From NCBI GenBank assembly GCA_020692205.1, contig JAIMKV010000044.1, positions 1 to 41,644 on the forward strand: a DNA stretch of 41,644 nt, written 5' to 3'. A program made the position numbers and the translations under genes. The stretch is from Myxosarcina sp. GA_180221_E-2-1-MAG-40_15 (lineage in GTDB: Bacteria > Cyanobacteriota > Cyanobacteriia > Cyanobacteriales > Xenococcaceae). The notes beneath the pieces were generated by a model that saw nothing but the letters and a program-made list of their open reading frames with translations, did not search any database and was not told the origin of the DNA. Numbering within the stretch: the stretch's first letter is position 1; the number at the start of each line of letters is the position of its first letter. This document shows positions 32,670 through 41,644 of this stretch, piece after piece.

Positions 32670-34040
32670 TTATTTGCCAATACAAAAACGACTGAAAATT
32701 CTATCTAAAACTGATTCTGTCACTTCTTCTCCCGTAATCTCTCCTAGAGCTTGGATTGCTCCCCTGAGGTCAATTGTCCAGAAATCTAACGGCAGTTGGT
32801 TGGCGACAGTTTCTTGCACTTGTTCCAGGGCAACGCTTGCCCTAGTTAAAGCTGATGCCTGTCTTTGATTGACTGCTACCTCAGAATTGGCAGCAACTAT
32901 CGCTCCTTTGTTAGCTAGAGTTAAAATCGCCGTTTCCAACGCTTCAATTCCGTGATTATTAACTGCACTAAGATAAACTGTCGGTGCATCTGGATACAGA
33001 ACAGGCTGAGGCGAAGCCAAATCAACTTTGTTAATGACTAGAATTAGTGGTCGATTTTTTACCTGTTGATATATTTCCGAGTCGGCTGTCGTCCAACCAA
33101 GAGAAGCATCAATAGTTAATAAGACCAAATCCGCCGCCGCTGCCGCGTGACGCGATCGCTCTACACCTAACTTTTCTACGGTATCAACAGTATCTCTAAT
33201 TCCTGCGGTATCTAAGATCTTGAGCGGAATTCCTCTCACTACCAAAGTAGACTCAATCACATCACGAGTTGTCCCAGGAAGATCGGTCACTATAGCGCGA
33301 TCGCTTTTACTCCAGGCATTAAGCAGACTTGACTTACCTACATTGGGACAGCCGACAATAGCAATCTTTAAACCATTTCTCAGTAATTCTCCTTGTTCTG
33401 CCGTAGCTAAGATATCCCGAACCTGAAGTAAGACATTTTGCAGTTGCTCTTCAATTTCTGCTTCATTTAGAGGCGGCAGATCGTCAGCAAAATCAATTCT
33501 TGCTTCCACTTCTGCCAAGATATTCAAACAGGTGGATCTTAAATCGCGAATGGGAGTACCTAACTTACCCTGTAAACCAGCCAAGGCTATTTGTGAGGCT
33601 GCTGTTGATTGAGCAGCTACCAGTTCGGCGATGCTTTCGGCTTGAGTTAGATCGATCCTGCCATTAAGAAAAGCACGTAAGCTAAACTCTCCTGGTTGAG
33701 CTAATCTTGCCCCTTGAGCAACACATAGCTGCAAAACTAATTGAACAGCAATAATTCCGCCATGACAGTGAAATTCAACTACGTCTTCACGGGTAAAGGA
33801 ACGGGGTTGTAGCATTAGCAGTAACAATGCCTCGTCTATTACCTGTTTTGTTGTCGGATGGCGAATATAACCGTAAAGAATGCGATGGGTTGACCATTCC
33901 TGTTTACCTGGAGAATGAAATAGCTTTTTGGCGATCGCCAAAGATTGCGCTCCTGACAGGCGAACAATACCGACGCTACCCTGTTGCGGGATGACGGCAG
34001 TGGCGATCGCTACAATGGTTTCTCCCTGGACTAAAGACAT
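32670..34040 (-). CDS. mnmE: tRNA modification GTPase MnmE
   Basis: With MnmG it makes cmnm5U at the wobble base of certain tRNAs. The 456-residue product has the N-terminal tetrahydrofolate-binding domain ([10 protein letters not shown] near 21-30), helical parts, and an inserted G domain with P-loop GCPNVGKS at 230-237, DLPGTTRD at 253-260 and a later NKVD. The C-terminus ends in the required FCIGK, with C453. Everything needed is present. Convergent with the phosphotransferase gene (20-base gap). Confidence 0.97.
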   Translation of the reverse strand: MSLVQGETIVAIATAVIPQQGSVGIVRLSGAQSLAIAKKLFHSPGKQEWSTHRILYGYIRHPTTKQVIDEALLLLMLQPRSFTREDVVEFHCHGGIIAVQLVLQLCVAQGARLAQPGEFSLRAFLNGRIDLTQAESIAELVAAQSTAASQIALAGLQGKLGTPIRDLRSTCLNILAEVEARIDFADDLPPLNEAEIEEQLQNVLLQVRDILATAEQGELLRNGLKIAIVGCPNVGKSSLLNAWSKSDRAIVTDLPGTTRDVIESTLVVRGIPLKILDTAGIRDTVDTVEKLGVERSRHAAAAADLVLLTIDASLGWTTADSEIYQQVKNRPLILVINKVDLASPQPVLYPDAPTVYLSAVNNHGIEALETAILTLANKGAIVAANSEVAVNQRQASALTRASVALEQVQETVANQLPLDFWTIDLRGAIQALGEITGEEVTESVLDRIFSRFCIGK

Positions 34041-34124
34041 TCAATAAAATAGATATGTGTAAATTATCTTAAGCTAAGTATAATTTTAAAGCTTTTAGCT
34101 ATTAAATCTGAATGATCTAATATT

Positions 34125-34802
34125 ATGAACAAAGCAGTAGTCTTGCTTTCTGGAGGATTAGATTCCGCCACCACCGCAGCCATTGCCATTGCTGAAGGAT
34201 ATGAGGTGATTGCTCTTTCTTTTTATTATGGTCAACGACATCAAAAAGAATTGCAGGCGGCGCAGAAAATTGCTCAAACACTGGGAATTAAAGAACATTT
34301 CGTGACTGAAATTAATTTATCTCAATGGGGTGGATCTTCGCTCACAGATAAATCAATGACGATTCCTCAAGATGGCATAGAGCCTGATGTGATTCCTTCT
34401 ACCTACGTACCTGGGCGCAACACCGTCTTTATTGCGATCGCTCTTTCTCTAGCCGAAGCCAAAAATGCTCAAGCAATTTACCTCGGTATTAATGCCGTAG
34501 ATTATTCTGGCTATCCTGATTGTCGTCCCGAATATCTTCAAGCCTATCAACAGTTAGCTCAACTTGCCTCTAAAGCAGGAGTTGAAGGTCATGCGCCTCA
34601 GTTAGTTGCGCCTCTCGTAAAAGACTCGAAAGTAGATATTGTGCGTCGCGCCCTAGAGTTAAATGTTCCTGTTGCCGATACTTGGTCTTGTTATCAGGGC
34701 AGCGAAACTCCCTGTGGTTTATGCGATTCCTGTCGGATACGCGATCAGGCTTTAATTGAAGCTGGACGAGAAGATTTGACTAGTAATGCTGTCAAGAAAT
34801 AA
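34125..34802 (+). CDS. queC: 7-cyano-7-deazaguanine synthase QueC
   Basis: Converts 7-carboxy-7-deazaguanine and ammonia to preQ0 with ATP, in queuosine synthesis. The 225-residue product has the PP-loop [10 protein letters not shown] near 8-17, the [10 protein letters not shown] segment near 93-102, and the zinc-binding cysteines C189, C197, C200 and C203. Length is normal. Divergent from mnmE, convergent with the TauE-type gene. Both neighbours mnmE and queC act on tRNA. Confidence 0.96.
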   Translation: MNKAVVLLSGGLDSATTAAIAIAEGYEVIALSFYYGQRHQKELQAAQKIAQTLGIKEHFVTEINLSQWGGSSLTDKSMTIPQDGIEPDVIPSTYVPGRNTVFIAIALSLAEAKNAQAIYLGINAVDYSGYPDCRPEYLQAYQQLAQLASKAGVEGHAPQLVAPLVKDSKVDIVRRALELNVPVADTWSCYQGSETPCGLCDSCRIRDQALIEAGREDLTSNAVKK

Positions 34803-34818
34803 GCAATAAGTCTTGTGA

Positions 34819-35589
34819 CTACCGACTGCTATAACTCTTCCAGGCTTGCCAAAAATTAAACACCGCCATGATCAGCAAAAACAAGCTAAAAATCTTGCTG
34901 ACTAGAGAATTTGGTAAATTAGGTAAGACCCTCGTTCCAACTTGGGTACCCAAAATTCCCCCAATGCCCAAAATTAAACCAGGAATAAACAGCACATTAC
35001 CCTGAACCGCATGAATTATCGAAGAAGAGATCGTTGCTGTCACAATTACCCCTAAGCTAGTTCTCACCGCAACTTTAATTTCTTCGTTTAACAACAGCAT
35101 CTGCAAAGGAACCATAATCATCCCCCCACCAATTCCTAGCAAACCAGCCAGTAAACCAGCAATCCCACCCGTAGCAATTCTAGAAAGAGTCGGATTTAAT
35201 GTCTGTTCTGAATGCTGTGCTTGCGCCACGATTTTCTGACGTAGCCTAATCAAGTAAACATTAACTAGTAAAAAGCAGCTGAATATCGTTAACAATACAT
35301 ATTCTGGGATCAACTCGGCTAAATATGCACCTAGAGGTGCGGTAATAATAGCTGGTATTGCCAGATAAACTACACGCTGCAAGTCGAGGTAGCCCATTCG
35401 CCAATTGTAAAAACTCCCAGTAGTAGAACTGATAATAATTACTAAGCTACTAGTTGCTACAGCCTGAATTGCAGGATAGCCTAGTGCCACCATTAAAGAC
35501 ACAATAATAAATCCGCCACCTATTCCTAATATTCCTGCTAATATCCCTGAAAAAACGCCCCCTAATGCAAAAAACAACCAGTTTTCCAT
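34819..35589 (-). CDS. TauE/SafE-family anion exporter
   Basis: A 256-residue inner-membrane protein with about eight hydrophobic segments in two similar halves: the GVFSGILAGILGIGGGFIIVSL and IAGLLAGLLGIGGGMIMVPL motifs mark the two repeats. Members export sulfite, sulfonates or related anions. The substrate is not known. The next gene upstream lies 17 bases away on the same strand. Confidence 0.93.
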   Translation of the reverse strand: MENWLFFALGGVFSGILAGILGIGGGFIIVSLMVALGYPAIQAVATSSLVIIISSTTGSFYNWRMGYLDLQRVVYLAIPAIITAPLGAYLAELIPEYVLLTIFSCFLLVNVYLIRLRQKIVAQAQHSEQTLNPTLSRIATGGIAGLLAGLLGIGGGMIMVPLQMLLLNEEIKVAVRTSLGVIVTATISSSIIHAVQGNVLFIPGLILGIGGILGTQVGTRVLPNLPNSLVSKIFSLFLLIMAVFNFWQAWKSYSSR

Positions 35590-35606
35590 AGTCAGTTTTT
35601 AATTAC

Positions 35607-35795
35607 TTATTCTTGATAGTCACTGTTAATTTCAACTTCTAGAGTATCTTCATCAATACAAACGTAAAGAACATTGGGGCGACAGCAGACTTGACAGTCT
35701 TCCGTATAAGATTGCTGCATTCCTGCACTGATATCGACAAAAGTGCTGTTAGATTCGCCACAAAAGGCGCAGAAATATTCGGCAGTTGTTTGCAT
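35607..35795 (-). CDS. CPXCG-type small zinc-ribbon protein
   Basis: A 62-residue protein with two cysteine knuckles, C9-x2-C12 and C34-x2-C37 (C38 adjacent), expected to hold one metal ion. This is the CPXCG-motif family, of unknown function. Placement 17 bases upstream of the TauE-type gene and 42 bases downstream of the radical SAM gene suggests a shared transcript. Confidence 0.8.
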   Translation of the reverse strand: MQTTAEYFCAFCGESNSTFVDISAGMQQSYTEDCQVCCRPNVLYVCIDEDTLEVEINSDYQE

Positions 35796-35837
35796 ATTTA
35801 ATTCATTAATAATAAATAAGGTTAAAAACCAAAAACC

Positions 35838-37469
35838 CTAATTATTAACTATCAATGGTTCGTTCTGTATTGCCATTGCTTCATTTAAATGTTTGATTAA
35901 AGTTTTTTGAGGTAATGCACCCTGTATATGATGCCACGGAAGAATACCCTTGTCTGGCTTCCAATCATCGTGAACGTAGTAATCTAGAGGAGGTATTTGT
36001 CCCTGTAGCTGTTTAAAGGCTCGTTTATAGCTACCTACCGAGTCACCAAATTCTCTGGTTAACTCAAGTAATTTACCTAAACGGCGATCGCCACGGGAGA
36101 TTAAAGCTTGAATTACTGACCAGTTATAGCTTTCGGGACGAAAATCAATGTCTTGTTTTCGCAGATTTTTTTCTAAATACTTCAATCGCTTTTTAGCTTC
36201 AGAATTGACTCCAAACCATTGAAACGGAGTGTGAGATTTTGGCACAAAAGTACTACATCCCAAAGTCAAGCGTAAGCCAGGCGCAGCTTTTTTGATTGCC
36301 GACATCATGGTAACAGTTGCGGCTACATCCTCCATGGATTCTCCAGGAATACCCACCATGCCGTAAAGTTTTAAAGCCTTTAAGCCACCAGCCTTAGCGT
36401 TAATTGCTGCTTGAATAATTTCATCATTAGTAAGTTTCTTATTAACTATCTGCCTGACTTTTTCTGATCCACTTTCCACGGCAATAGTAATCGAACGAGT
36501 ATCACGATTAGCCAGGGTAGAGGCTAGCTTTTCGGTAACAGTGTTAGTTCGTACTGAGGCAATACTGAGACGGACATCTTGATATTGAGGTTGGGATAGA
36601 TAATCAAGAATTGCTTCAAATTCTGGATGTTGCGTTACGGATGCACCAAGTAAGCCCAGGCGATTAGTAACTTTTAAGCCTCTGTCAATGGCAGGGATTA
36701 ACGAAGTTGCTAAAGGCGCGGTACGAAATGGCAATGTAAGATAGCTAGCTAGACAAAAGCGACACATTTCTGGACAACTACGAACAACCTCTACCATATA
36801 TATATTTTCCCAGACTGCTTTTTCGGTTACTACAGTAGAAGCGGAAAGTGTATTACCACGATAGGTTTGTTTGTGAACTCGAACGGGGATGTCAGAATCA
36901 ATCGGTGCGATCGCGCTGATTGCGCCGTCAGGACTATCATAGGTTACTTCGTATAGACTGGGTATATAAACCCCAGGAACTTGCGCCAGATGACGCAGTT
37001 TAGTTTGGCGATCTGCATTACGCACTTGTTGATAAGCATCAATAAAACGATCAAGTAGATCTTCTCCATCTCCCAAAAGAATGACATCAAAGAAATCTGC
37101 CAAGGGTTCAGGGTTAGCAGTTAATACTGTTCCTCCACCGAATACCAAGGGATGTTCGTCTTGTCGCTCAATGTTGTGCAGCGGAATAGCTAAAGACTCT
37201 AATAAATTGAAAATATTGATATAGTCTAGTTCCCAAGATACGGAAAATCCTAGTAGTTCAGGATTTCTGGGTAATGGTTCGCTCAAGTCGGTAAACAAAC
37301 GGCTAACATCAACATCAGAACGCATCGCCAAAGTTGCCCAAACAATTTGAAATCCTAAGCTGGTAATACCGATAGTGTATTCATTAGGGAAGGCAAAAAT
37401 AGCGGGAATGGCATTATTTTCGGGGGTGGCAGGAGTAAATAACAGACGTTCTTGTTGGAATACACTCAC
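35838..37469 (-). CDS. B12-binding-domain radical SAM protein
   Basis: A 543-residue radical SAM enzyme. The 4Fe-4S site is C232-x3-C236-x2-C239 (SCPEMCRFCLASY). An N-terminal B12-binding-like part is at about 20-145 (ITSLGFQIVWATLAMR, LGFSVSWELDYIN, VFGGGTVLTANPEPLADFFDVILLGDGE). The RSAM barrel continues to about 440 (GIPGES as a glycine-rich SAM site). It matches the family that in other phyla is fused to a DUF2344 domain and is called TIGR03960-like; here it ends without that domain. Its reaction is not known. Confidence 0.88.
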   Translation of the reverse strand: MSVFQQERLLFTPATPENNAIPAIFAFPNEYTIGITSLGFQIVWATLAMRSDVDVSRLFTDLSEPLPRNPELLGFSVSWELDYINIFNLLESLAIPLHNIERQDEHPLVFGGGTVLTANPEPLADFFDVILLGDGEDLLDRFIDAYQQVRNADRQTKLRHLAQVPGVYIPSLYEVTYDSPDGAISAIAPIDSDIPVRVHKQTYRGNTLSASTVVTEKAVWENIYMVEVVRSCPEMCRFCLASYLTLPFRTAPLATSLIPAIDRGLKVTNRLGLLGASVTQHPEFEAILDYLSQPQYQDVRLSIASVRTNTVTEKLASTLANRDTRSITIAVESGSEKVRQIVNKKLTNDEIIQAAINAKAGGLKALKLYGMVGIPGESMEDVAATVTMMSAIKKAAPGLRLTLGCSTFVPKSHTPFQWFGVNSEAKKRLKYLEKNLRKQDIDFRPESYNWSVIQALISRGDRRLGKLLELTREFGDSVGSYKRAFKQLQGQIPPLDYYVHDDWKPDKGILPWHHIQGALPQKTLIKHLNEAMAIQNEPLIVNN

Positions 37470-37561
37470 AGATGATTAGTTTTGAGTTGTGAATTTGACT
37501 CTATATCATGATTATCGATCGCTTTTGCGTATTGTTGCAAAAAGCTCCAGTTATAACCAAG

Positions 37562-37849
37562 TTAATTTTTTCGGTCAATTAAGCCTAAATCTGATAGTGA
37601 TAATGTTCCTGCAACCAAAAGTTCTTTCGTGCTTTTTGGCAGTCGTTTGACATAATATTCTGCCCGACTCGCAGCGGATCTTGTCCCAATTTCGGCAGTG
37701 AAGACTAGCTTTAAGGGATGACGAGTTTTGGTATATTTAGCAGCTTGAGAATTACCAGATTGATTAACTGCGAAGCGTTTGGCTACCTGATTAGAAATGC
37801 CAGTATAGAGAGAGCGATCGCCACAGCGAATCAGATAAATAGACCACAT
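37562..37849 (-). CDS. GIY-YIG nuclease-like protein
   Basis: A 95-residue single-domain protein of the YhbQ/URI type. GIY is represented by YLIRCGDRSLYTGIS at about 5-19, the conserved R25 and the H of KYTKTRHPLKLVF follow, and EYYVKRLPKSTKELL closes the domain. A DNA-repair-type nuclease activity is likely for the fold, but the single-domain members are poorly characterised. Confidence 0.88.
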   Translation of the reverse strand: MWSIYLIRCGDRSLYTGISNQVAKRFAVNQSGNSQAAKYTKTRHPLKLVFTAEIGTRSAASRAEYYVKRLPKSTKELLVAGTLSLSDLGLIDRKN

Positions 37850-38073
37850 AGATCCGATTAAGATGATTAATGTTTTTAATATAGTTAAATTATTGATCTG
37901 ACATCGAAAAATAAATTGAGCTTTAAGTTTGGTCTTTTTTACGTGACAATAGAAAACTGACTGTAGATTTATCCGCCCTTGGTGAACGCAAGAAACATTT
38001 GTCTGGATGTATTTTCTAAATCATAGTCTGGCAAATTTTCTTCTATCGATGACTTTTTAATCAGCACAGTACA

Positions 38074-38718
38074 ATGTCTACCAGCAAAATTAAAAATTAC
38101 CATATTCCCTTAGATAAAATTCGCTACAACGAACAAGGATTAGTACCTGCGATCGCCCAAGACTATTTAGATGGCACAGTCTTGATGATGGCCTGGATGA
38201 ACCAGGAATCCTTACAAAAAACTTTGGCTACTGGAGAAACCTGGTACTGGAGTCGATCTCGTCAGCAATTATGGCATAAAGGTGCAACTTCTGGGCATAT
38301 TCAGAAAGTGAAATCCCTCCGCTACGACTGCGATAGTGATGCTTTATTAATTACTATTGAGCAAATCGGCGATATAGCTTGTCATACAGGAGAACGTAGC
38401 TGTTTTCATCAAATAGATGCTGCTAAAGTCCCGCCTCCAGCCGATACTCTATCAGAAGTATACCGAGTTATTTGCGATCGCCTAGCTAACCCAACTGAAA
38501 CTTCTTATACCTGTAAGCTCCTTGCAGGAGGGGATAATAAAATTCTGAAAAAGATTGGTGAAGAATCAGTCGAAGTAGTAATGGCCTGTAAAGATGACGA
38601 CAGTAGCGCGATCGCTTCTGAAGTAGCAGACTTGCTGTATCATACTTTGGTCGCCCTAGCCTACCACAAAGTAGATATTCGCGACGTTTATCGGCAATTA
38701 CAGTCTAGAAGAGGCTAG
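38074..38718 (+). CDS. hisIE: HisIE, phosphoribosyl-AMP cyclohydrolase / phosphoribosyl-ATP pyrophosphatase
   Basis: A bifunctional histidine-pathway enzyme (steps 2 and 3) of 214 residues. Residues 1-115 are the cyclohydrolase with [23 protein letters not shown], the zinc-binding YDCDSDALL and CHTGERSCF. Residues about 122-214 are the pyrophosphohydrolase with [28 protein letters not shown] and [13 protein letters not shown]. All needed motifs are present. It stands alone with no other his gene nearby, as usual in cyanobacteria. Convergent with the CpcS-like gene. Confidence 0.97.
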   Translation: MSTSKIKNYHIPLDKIRYNEQGLVPAIAQDYLDGTVLMMAWMNQESLQKTLATGETWYWSRSRQQLWHKGATSGHIQKVKSLRYDCDSDALLITIEQIGDIACHTGERSCFHQIDAAKVPPPADTLSEVYRVICDRLANPTETSYTCKLLAGGDNKILKKIGEESVEVVMACKDDDSSAIASEVADLLYHTLVALAYHKVDIRDVYRQLQSRRG

Positions 38719-38725
38719 CTTTTCA

Positions 38726-38769
38726 GATGATTGAGGAAATAACTGGCTACTCCTGTAGTTTCTCATCAT
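38726..38769. terminator. Possible bidirectional terminator
   Basis: GATGATTGAGGAAA (38726-38739) can pair with TTTCTCATCAT (38759-38769) with two bulges, and a T-rich run follows. It lies in the 62-base gap between convergent genes. The imperfect stem keeps confidence low. Confidence 0.4.
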
Positions 38770-38780
38770 TTTATTTTCCA

Positions 38781-39302
38781 CTAAGAATCGTTTTGGGGCG
38801 CTGCTTTGCGAATTTCTGAATAAAAGGAGGTTTGCTTCTTACCATCGCTGTATTTAACTACGGTGGTACGCAGGCGAAAATTATCGCTGGCAAACCACTG
38901 ACGTTCCTCAGCATACATTTTATCTGTTTCAATGATTAAAGTAAGAGCTTCATCTTCGCCCAAAATATAATGCCCGCAGATTTGAGAATCTTCGGGACGA
39001 ATGAATTTTCCAGTGCGATCGTTTTCTGGCTCACTAACTAAAATAATCGTCGTAGAACCTACTTGTTTCGCTTTGCCCCAATCGACGGAGTTATCCCAGC
39101 TTTGAACTGTACCGCCAACGATTAAATTAGAGTCTAGATGATGTTTCTGGCAAAGTTCTAACGCTCGCGAATCATCGGGCGGGATAAACTCAAGTGTAAT
39201 ATCGGCTTTACTACTAACTGATTTATGCTCATCTAGAAAATAGTTGGTTCGCTGACTAAACCATTTACCTGCACTTAAATTTAGAAATTTTTGTAAATTC
39301 AT
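38781..39302 (-). CDS. Phycobiliprotein chromophore lyase, CpcS/CpeS type
   Basis: A 173-residue lipocalin-like enzyme that attaches a bilin to a cysteine of phycobiliproteins. The family signature near the C-terminus, YAEERQWFASDNFRLRTTVVK, and the N-terminal FLNLSAGKWFSQRTNYF block identify the CpcS/CpeS/CpcU group. It does not show enough to tell CpcS from CpcU. Length is close to family size. It lies alone, with the unknown 165-residue gene divergent upstream. Confidence 0.9.
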   Translation of the reverse strand: MNLQKFLNLSAGKWFSQRTNYFLDEHKSVSSKADITLEFIPPDDSRALELCQKHHLDSNLIVGGTVQSWDNSVDWGKAKQVGSTTIILVSEPENDRTGKFIRPEDSQICGHYILGEDEALTLIIETDKMYAEERQWFASDNFRLRTTVVKYSDGKKQTSFYSEIRKAAPQNDS

Positions 39303-39522
39303 GATTATATTGTTCTATTAGTCTATAAAAATTTTATAGAATTATTGCCCCTTTCTTAAAGTTCATCGTGCCTACAGGTTATATTGCTGCTTTGAGGGTA
39401 CATAACACTTTTATCACATACAATACATGGCTTGGATTGCCAAGTTAATTAAACCACTTTGTTGGGTAAGCTCAATTGAGCATAACTTGGTTTTCTTGAC
39501 CAATACCGCAATTTTTTAACCT

Positions 39523-40020
39523 ATGAATAGCCAACCAAATTATCCAACTTCTACTGCCGATTTACCTTCTTTAGAATTAGCTCTCGACATTTTACTAAAT
39601 CGACAGCAAAAAGATTGGGGGTATTTTCAGGTGATCAAAGAAGCAGAATTTTATGCTTTATATATTCCAACTTTAGATAGCTTCAAACTATACAAAAATC
39701 CTAAAAGCGAGAACTATAAAGGGTATTGGCGTAACTCTCTGTCGGAAACTTTGCCAGATCTAAAAAGCCGAGACGAAAAACCAGATATCTTCCTGCGTAA
39801 CCGTAGTCAGCAGATCGAAGAAAAAAAGAAAAATCAAACGATAATCTGCAAGAAGCAGCGCATTATTGACGTTAAGTATCGCTATAATCCTTGTCCAGAA
39901 ATGTATCGCCTCAATCAAATGATTGCTAAACTGATACGCGATCGCATTGCCAGCAACGTTACTTTTACTCCAGGGGCAGAAATCATGCCTCTAGTTGTGG
40001 CAACTGAAGTTGAGGATTAA
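39523..40020 (+). CDS. Unknown 165-residue protein
   Basis: A polar, Lys/Asp-rich soluble protein with no signal peptide or membrane segment. It has a repeated-charge middle (SQQIEEKKKNQTIICKKQR) and a more ordered C-terminus (EMYRLNQMIAKLIRDRIASN, then FTPGAEIMPLVVA). I do not recognise the family. It is read as a real gene from its intact frame of good length; nothing in the context points to a role. mtnP follows 116 bases downstream. Confidence 0.6.
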   Translation: MNSQPNYPTSTADLPSLELALDILLNRQQKDWGYFQVIKEAEFYALYIPTLDSFKLYKNPKSENYKGYWRNSLSETLPDLKSRDEKPDIFLRNRSQQIEEKKKNQTIICKKQRIIDVKYRYNPCPEMYRLNQMIAKLIRDRIASNVTFTPGAEIMPLVVATEVED

Positions 40021-40136
40021 TCAAGCTTTACACTATATGTATTCTCAGTAACCTGCAATAGTATTGCTTAACTAGTATCGCGCAAATAATCGAGCATATT
40101 TTTTAAATTAAATTACAAATTACATCCAGCAAACTC

Positions 40137-41009
40137 ATGGTAGAAGCAAAAATCGGCATCATCGGTGGTAGTGGTCTATACAAAATGGATGCTCTCCAAG
40201 ACATTCAGGAAGTAAAAATCTCTACTCCCTTCGGCGATCCTTCTGATGCTCTAATCGTCGGTCAACTGGAGGGAGCTAAGGTAGCTTTTTTGGCTCGCCA
40301 TGGACGCAATCATCATCTTCTTCCTACCGAATTACCTTTTCGTGCCAATATTCACGCCATGAAGCAGTTAGGAGTGAAGTACATTATTTCTGCTTCTGCG
40401 GTTGGCTCCCTAAAAGAGGAAGTTAAACCTTTAGATATGGTGATTCCCGATCAGTTTATTGACCGCACCAAAAATCGCCGATCTACCTTCTTTGGCGAAG
40501 GATTAGTCGCTCATATTGCTTTTGGCGATCCTGTCTGTCCAAACTTGGCTGAAGTTCTAGCTGATGCAGTTAAATCCTTGAATCTGTCTGAAGTTGATTT
40601 GCATCATGGCGGCACTTATCTCTGTATGGAAGGACCTGCATTTTCGACTAAGGCGGAATCTCAACTTTATCGTAGCTGGGGAGCAACTGTTATTGGCATG
40701 ACTAATTTACCAGAAGCCAAGTTAGCCCGAGAAGCTGAAATTGCTTATGCTACTCTAGCTTTAGTTACAGATTATGATTGCTGGCATCAAGATCATGACA
40801 ACGTTACAGTAGAAATGGTAATTGCTAATCTTCAGCGTAATGCGACTAATGCTCAAAAAGTTATTCAAGCCTCAATAAGAAGATTAAACGCTAATCCTCC
40901 TCAATCGGCAGCTCACTCGGCTTTAAAATACGCCATACTAACTCCTCTCGAGCAAATCTCTGAAACAGCCAGGAAAAAACTTAAATTACTCATTAAAAAG
41001 TATTTGTAA
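40137..41009 (+). CDS. mtnP: S-methyl-5'-thioadenosine phosphorylase
   Basis: Cleaves methylthioadenosine with phosphate to adenine and 5-methylthioribose-1-phosphate in the methionine salvage and polyamine by-product route. The 290-residue protein has the phosphate-binding GGSGLYKM near 8-15, [22 protein letters not shown] near 56-77, SAVGSL, and the purine-site TKAESQLY and [16 protein letters not shown] stretches. It is full length. The following gene starts 10 bases downstream. Confidence 0.94.
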   Translation: MVEAKIGIIGGSGLYKMDALQDIQEVKISTPFGDPSDALIVGQLEGAKVAFLARHGRNHHLLPTELPFRANIHAMKQLGVKYIISASAVGSLKEEVKPLDMVIPDQFIDRTKNRRSTFFGEGLVAHIAFGDPVCPNLAEVLADAVKSLNLSEVDLHHGGTYLCMEGPAFSTKAESQLYRSWGATVIGMTNLPEAKLAREAEIAYATLALVTDYDCWHQDHDNVTVEMVIANLQRNATNAQKVIQASIRRLNANPPQSAAHSALKYAILTPLEQISETARKKLKLLIKKYL

Positions 41010-41018
41010 GCTAATAAC

Positions 41019-41501
41019 ATGGGTAATTTGCCGATTAAGAAATGGAATATCAGACAAAAGTATTTAAATTCATTAATTATTACTGGATTGTTACTCCTCA
41101 TTACTCTTTTGATGCAGCAAACTGTAGCTCAACCTTTGCCCATGAAAGAACAAAATATTGAGATAGTAATGCGACAAGCTCAAGCTTGGTCAGAGCAAGA
41201 TGTACAGGTGATCGCCAATGACTTTGCCGAAGATGCCGTTTTTATCGCTGCTGGTTTTAAGTTTCAGGGCAAACAGCAGATTAAGCAGGCAGCACAAAAC
41301 TATTTCCAGCAATTTCATCACACTTCTGTAAAAATCAAACGCATTGTTATTGAAGGTAAGCAAGGCGCTGTGGAATGGGACTGGCGCGATCAAGAGCGTA
41401 AGACGGGAAAAAAAGGTTATGCCGAAGATGCAATTATCTTTGAATTAGAAAATAACAAGATAATTTACTGGCGAGAATACATTGAAAAACAAAAAGTATA
41501 A
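41019..41501 (+). CDS. SnoaL/NTF2-like exported protein
   Basis: A 160-residue protein with an N-terminal hydrophobic stretch (SLIITGLLLLITLLM, about 15-30) that can act as signal or anchor. Residues about 42-158 form an NTF2-like cone (QAQAWSEQDVQVIANDFAEDAVFI, IKQAAQNYFQQFH, GAVEWDWRD, FELENNKIIYWREYIEKQ), the SnoaL-like type. Function is unknown; such domains serve as small-molecule binding or cyclase folds. The tight spacing to mtnP suggests one transcript. Confidence 0.8.
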   Translation: MGNLPIKKWNIRQKYLNSLIITGLLLLITLLMQQTVAQPLPMKEQNIEIVMRQAQAWSEQDVQVIANDFAEDAVFIAAGFKFQGKQQIKQAAQNYFQQFHHTSVKIKRIVIEGKQGAVEWDWRDQERKTGKKGYAEDAIIFELENNKIIYWREYIEKQKV

Positions 41502-41644
41502 GCCATACTTATAACCTACATTATTAATAACAATGTAATACATCTTGATAAAGTAGAAATACTTAGCTATATTGATTACATAGACATACGGAAACGCATT
41601 ATTCATATCTTAGTTTCTGGTCTTGTTCATAATCGAACCAAAAA

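Noticed and set aside
41502-41644. Weak dyad TACATT-AATGTA after the last gene (41517-41537)
   Set aside because: Short, mismatched and without a T-run; not enough to call a terminator.

Overview
The window is chromosomal DNA from a cyanobacterium. The evidence is the 3' end of a photosystem II D2 gene, Vipp1, a phycobiliprotein chromophore lyase (CpcS/CpeS type), an NblR-like regulator, several cyanobacteria-type hypothetical genes, and the HIP1 octamer GCGATCGC recurring throughout. AT-rich spacers and many TPR proteins would suit a unicellular or baeocyte-forming lineage (Pleurocapsales-like), but that placement is only a guess. No tRNA, rRNA, CRISPR array, transposase or prophage was recognised.

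Layout. 1-2911: end of psbD (no psbC follows, so probably the monocistronic copy), NAD kinase, an atypical OmpR-class regulator and a DUF192 lipoprotein. 3476-6289: a DUF2949 protein, an HTH-ATPase and an EamA transporter. 6405-15106: a nutrient-scavenging island with an Asp/Glu/hydantoin racemase, a polyamine/opine-type ABC importer (ATPase, Tat lipoprotein, two permeases) and a polar-amino-acid ABC importer (two permeases, lipoprotein, ATPase). 15141-17775 (minus strand): a divergent SucC/SucD pair followed by an unannotated 50-residue gene. 18377-26423: unknown gene, RuvX, GNAT protein, small HTH-like protein, TPR protein, DnaX, aminotransferase. 26824-31000: TPR protein, Vipp1, SPOR-like and TolB-like envelope proteins. 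31208-41501: mostly housekeeping (exopolysaccharide phosphotransferase, MnmE, QueC, TauE, CPXCG protein, radical SAM protein, GIY-YIG, HisIE, CpcS-like lyase, MtnP, NTF2-like).

The strongest signal is in the control DNA of the nutrient island. Each of its three transcription units has the same promoter: GTA-N8-TAC (NtcA box), exactly 22 bases, then a TAN3T -10 box (TACCGT or TACAGT). A near-palindrome GTATAC-N-GTATNC is superimposed on each -10 box. This predicts one regulon activated by NtcA under nitrogen limitation and gated by a second DNA-binding protein, probably an effector-responsive repressor, that is not encoded in the window. It ties the racemase and both importers to uptake of one class of nitrogenous compound.

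A second signal is the SucC/SucD pair. SucD has Asp248 where the phospho-histidine of succinyl-CoA synthetase should be, and SucC has lost its C-terminal ligase loops while keeping its ATP-grasp motifs. A third is the 50-residue gene with a full AGGAGG ribosome-binding site downstream of sucD.
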